Shown in pieces: positions 55,708 through 56,087 of a DNA stretch of 56,087 nucleotides (the first letter of the stretch is position 1; the number at the start of each line of letters is the position of its first letter). Made by a program: the position numbers and the translations under genes. Source of the DNA: a virus; IMG/VR virus record IMGVR_UViG_3300022074_000048, positions 1 through 56,087 of that record. One strand, given 5' to 3'. The notes beneath the pieces were generated by a model. That model was not told where the DNA came from and searched no databases. It saw nothing but the letters and a program-made list of their open reading frames with translations.

Positions 55708-56087
55708 TATGCGAGGTCTCCGTGGACTGAACTTACAACATCCGTGCTGTCTTCATTGCCGCCACCGCTGTTGTAAACAATAATTCTAAATTCATCTGTT
55801 TCTAGACCAATACCGCCACCGCCAGCGTTTCTATCTCCACCCGCACAAATAGTTGAGGTAGGAGCATAATTGGCGTTGGCCATATTATTCGTAAAATTCA
55901 TATCGTAATCACCAGCATTTACGTCTGTGGCTGAACTGTAATTAAATGAATCCTGAAATGTGGTGCCAGAACCGTCATAATTACCCCAAGCCTTCGCTAT
56001 ACCCTGTACAGTGTTCTGCGTGACATTGCCGCCATCAGACACATAGGTAGAGGTATTGCCAACCTTGACATTCGTACCGCCAGAACC
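55707..56087 (-). CDS. Tail-fibre cassette protein, C-terminal part (cut by window edge)
   Basis: The frame is open through the right edge, giving 126 residues without a start. It reads GSGGTNVKVGNTSTYVSDGG at the edge, then GIAKAWGNYDGSGTTFQDSFNYSSATDVNAGDYDMNFTNNM, ending VHGDLA. Same family as the neighbouring cassettes. It does not continue in frame into the truncated gene at position 1-181, so it is not simply the same gene cut by linearisation. Confidence 0.72.
   Translation of the reverse strand, partial: GSGGTNVKVGNTSTYVSDGGNVTQNTVQGIAKAWGNYDGSGTTFQDSFNYSSATDVNAGDYDMNFTNNMANANYAPTSTICAGGDRNAGGGGIGLETDEFRIIVYNSGGGNEDSTDVVSSVHGDLA
55709..55721 (-). repeat. Cassette junction sequence, copy 4
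   Basis: Identical 13-mer within GGAGACCTCGCATAATG, joining the right-edge cassette to the next one through a TAATG overlap. Confidence 0.9.

Noticed and set aside
1-56087. Direct circular closure of the window
   Set aside because: The frames at the two edges do not match and no terminal direct repeat was seen by eye.

Overview
The window is most of the genome of a tailed DNA bacteriophage, almost certainly podovirus-like and probably marine. Evidence seen in the sequence: about 82 tightly packed genes, nearly all read on the minus strand with 1-8 nt stop/start overlaps; a complete head module (TerS, TerL, portal, scaffold, major capsid protein); P22-type head-to-tail proteins (gp4-like, gp10-like, SU10-adaptor-like); two very large internal/ejection-type proteins; and no tape-measure or tail-tube gene. 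The 'marine' label rests on resemblance of many small structural and hypothetical proteins to those I know from uncultured ocean podoviruses. The host cannot be deduced. There is no integrase, RNA polymerase or CRISPR array.

Layout, following minus-strand transcription from right to left. 56.1-51.4 kb: tail-fibre cassettes, then the gp10-like protein. 51.4-44.1 kb: four virion/ejection proteins. 44.1-42.0 kb: small membrane proteins (one with an EF-hand), a three-TM-type holin and a T4-type lysozyme. 42.1-40.4 kb: the only plus-strand genes, a SNF2 helicase and a small XRE regulator, convergent with the lysozyme. 40.4-29.1 kb: replication and nucleotide metabolism (HD phosphohydrolase, SSB-like protein, archaeo-eukaryotic primase, SF1 helicase, a thymidine-modification island, family A DNA polymerase). 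29.2-23.8 kb: small, mostly unknown genes, one tRNA-Leu(UAA) and a DUF932 protein. 23.5-21.1 kb: TerS, a VRR-NUC-like nuclease and two paralogous winged-helix-like proteins. 20.9-4.6 kb: late operon from a recognisable sigma70-type promoter, through a possible ADP-ribosyltransferase-like protein, TerL, portal, a GroES-like co-chaperonin, scaffold and capsid (followed by a strong terminator), then a block of small lysine/arginine-rich proteins and head-tail connectors. 4.6-0 kb: more tail-fibre cassettes, ending in a truncated one.

How the parts fit. The primase, SF1 helicase, SSB-like protein and PolA form a replication set without a DnaB- or T7-type helicase. In the middle sit a DUF1599/Nmad1-like protein, a ThyA-fold enzyme, a 5-hmdU-kinase-helical/aGPT-pyrophosphorylase-family protein and a class I methyltransferase. 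Together they predict that thymidine in the virion DNA is hypermodified, possibly with a methylated product. The replication block is bracketed by an inverted pair of composite elements (20 bp perfect plus 26 bp with one mismatch, in mirrored order) at 23.64-23.75 and 39.68-39.79 kb. A family of AT-rich palindromes precedes the four winged-helix-type regulator genes. These two signals, the modification island and a structured 91-nt intergenic element inside it are the most promising undescribed features. Both window ends fall inside related fibre cassettes but do not join in frame, so a small piece of genome is probably missing.
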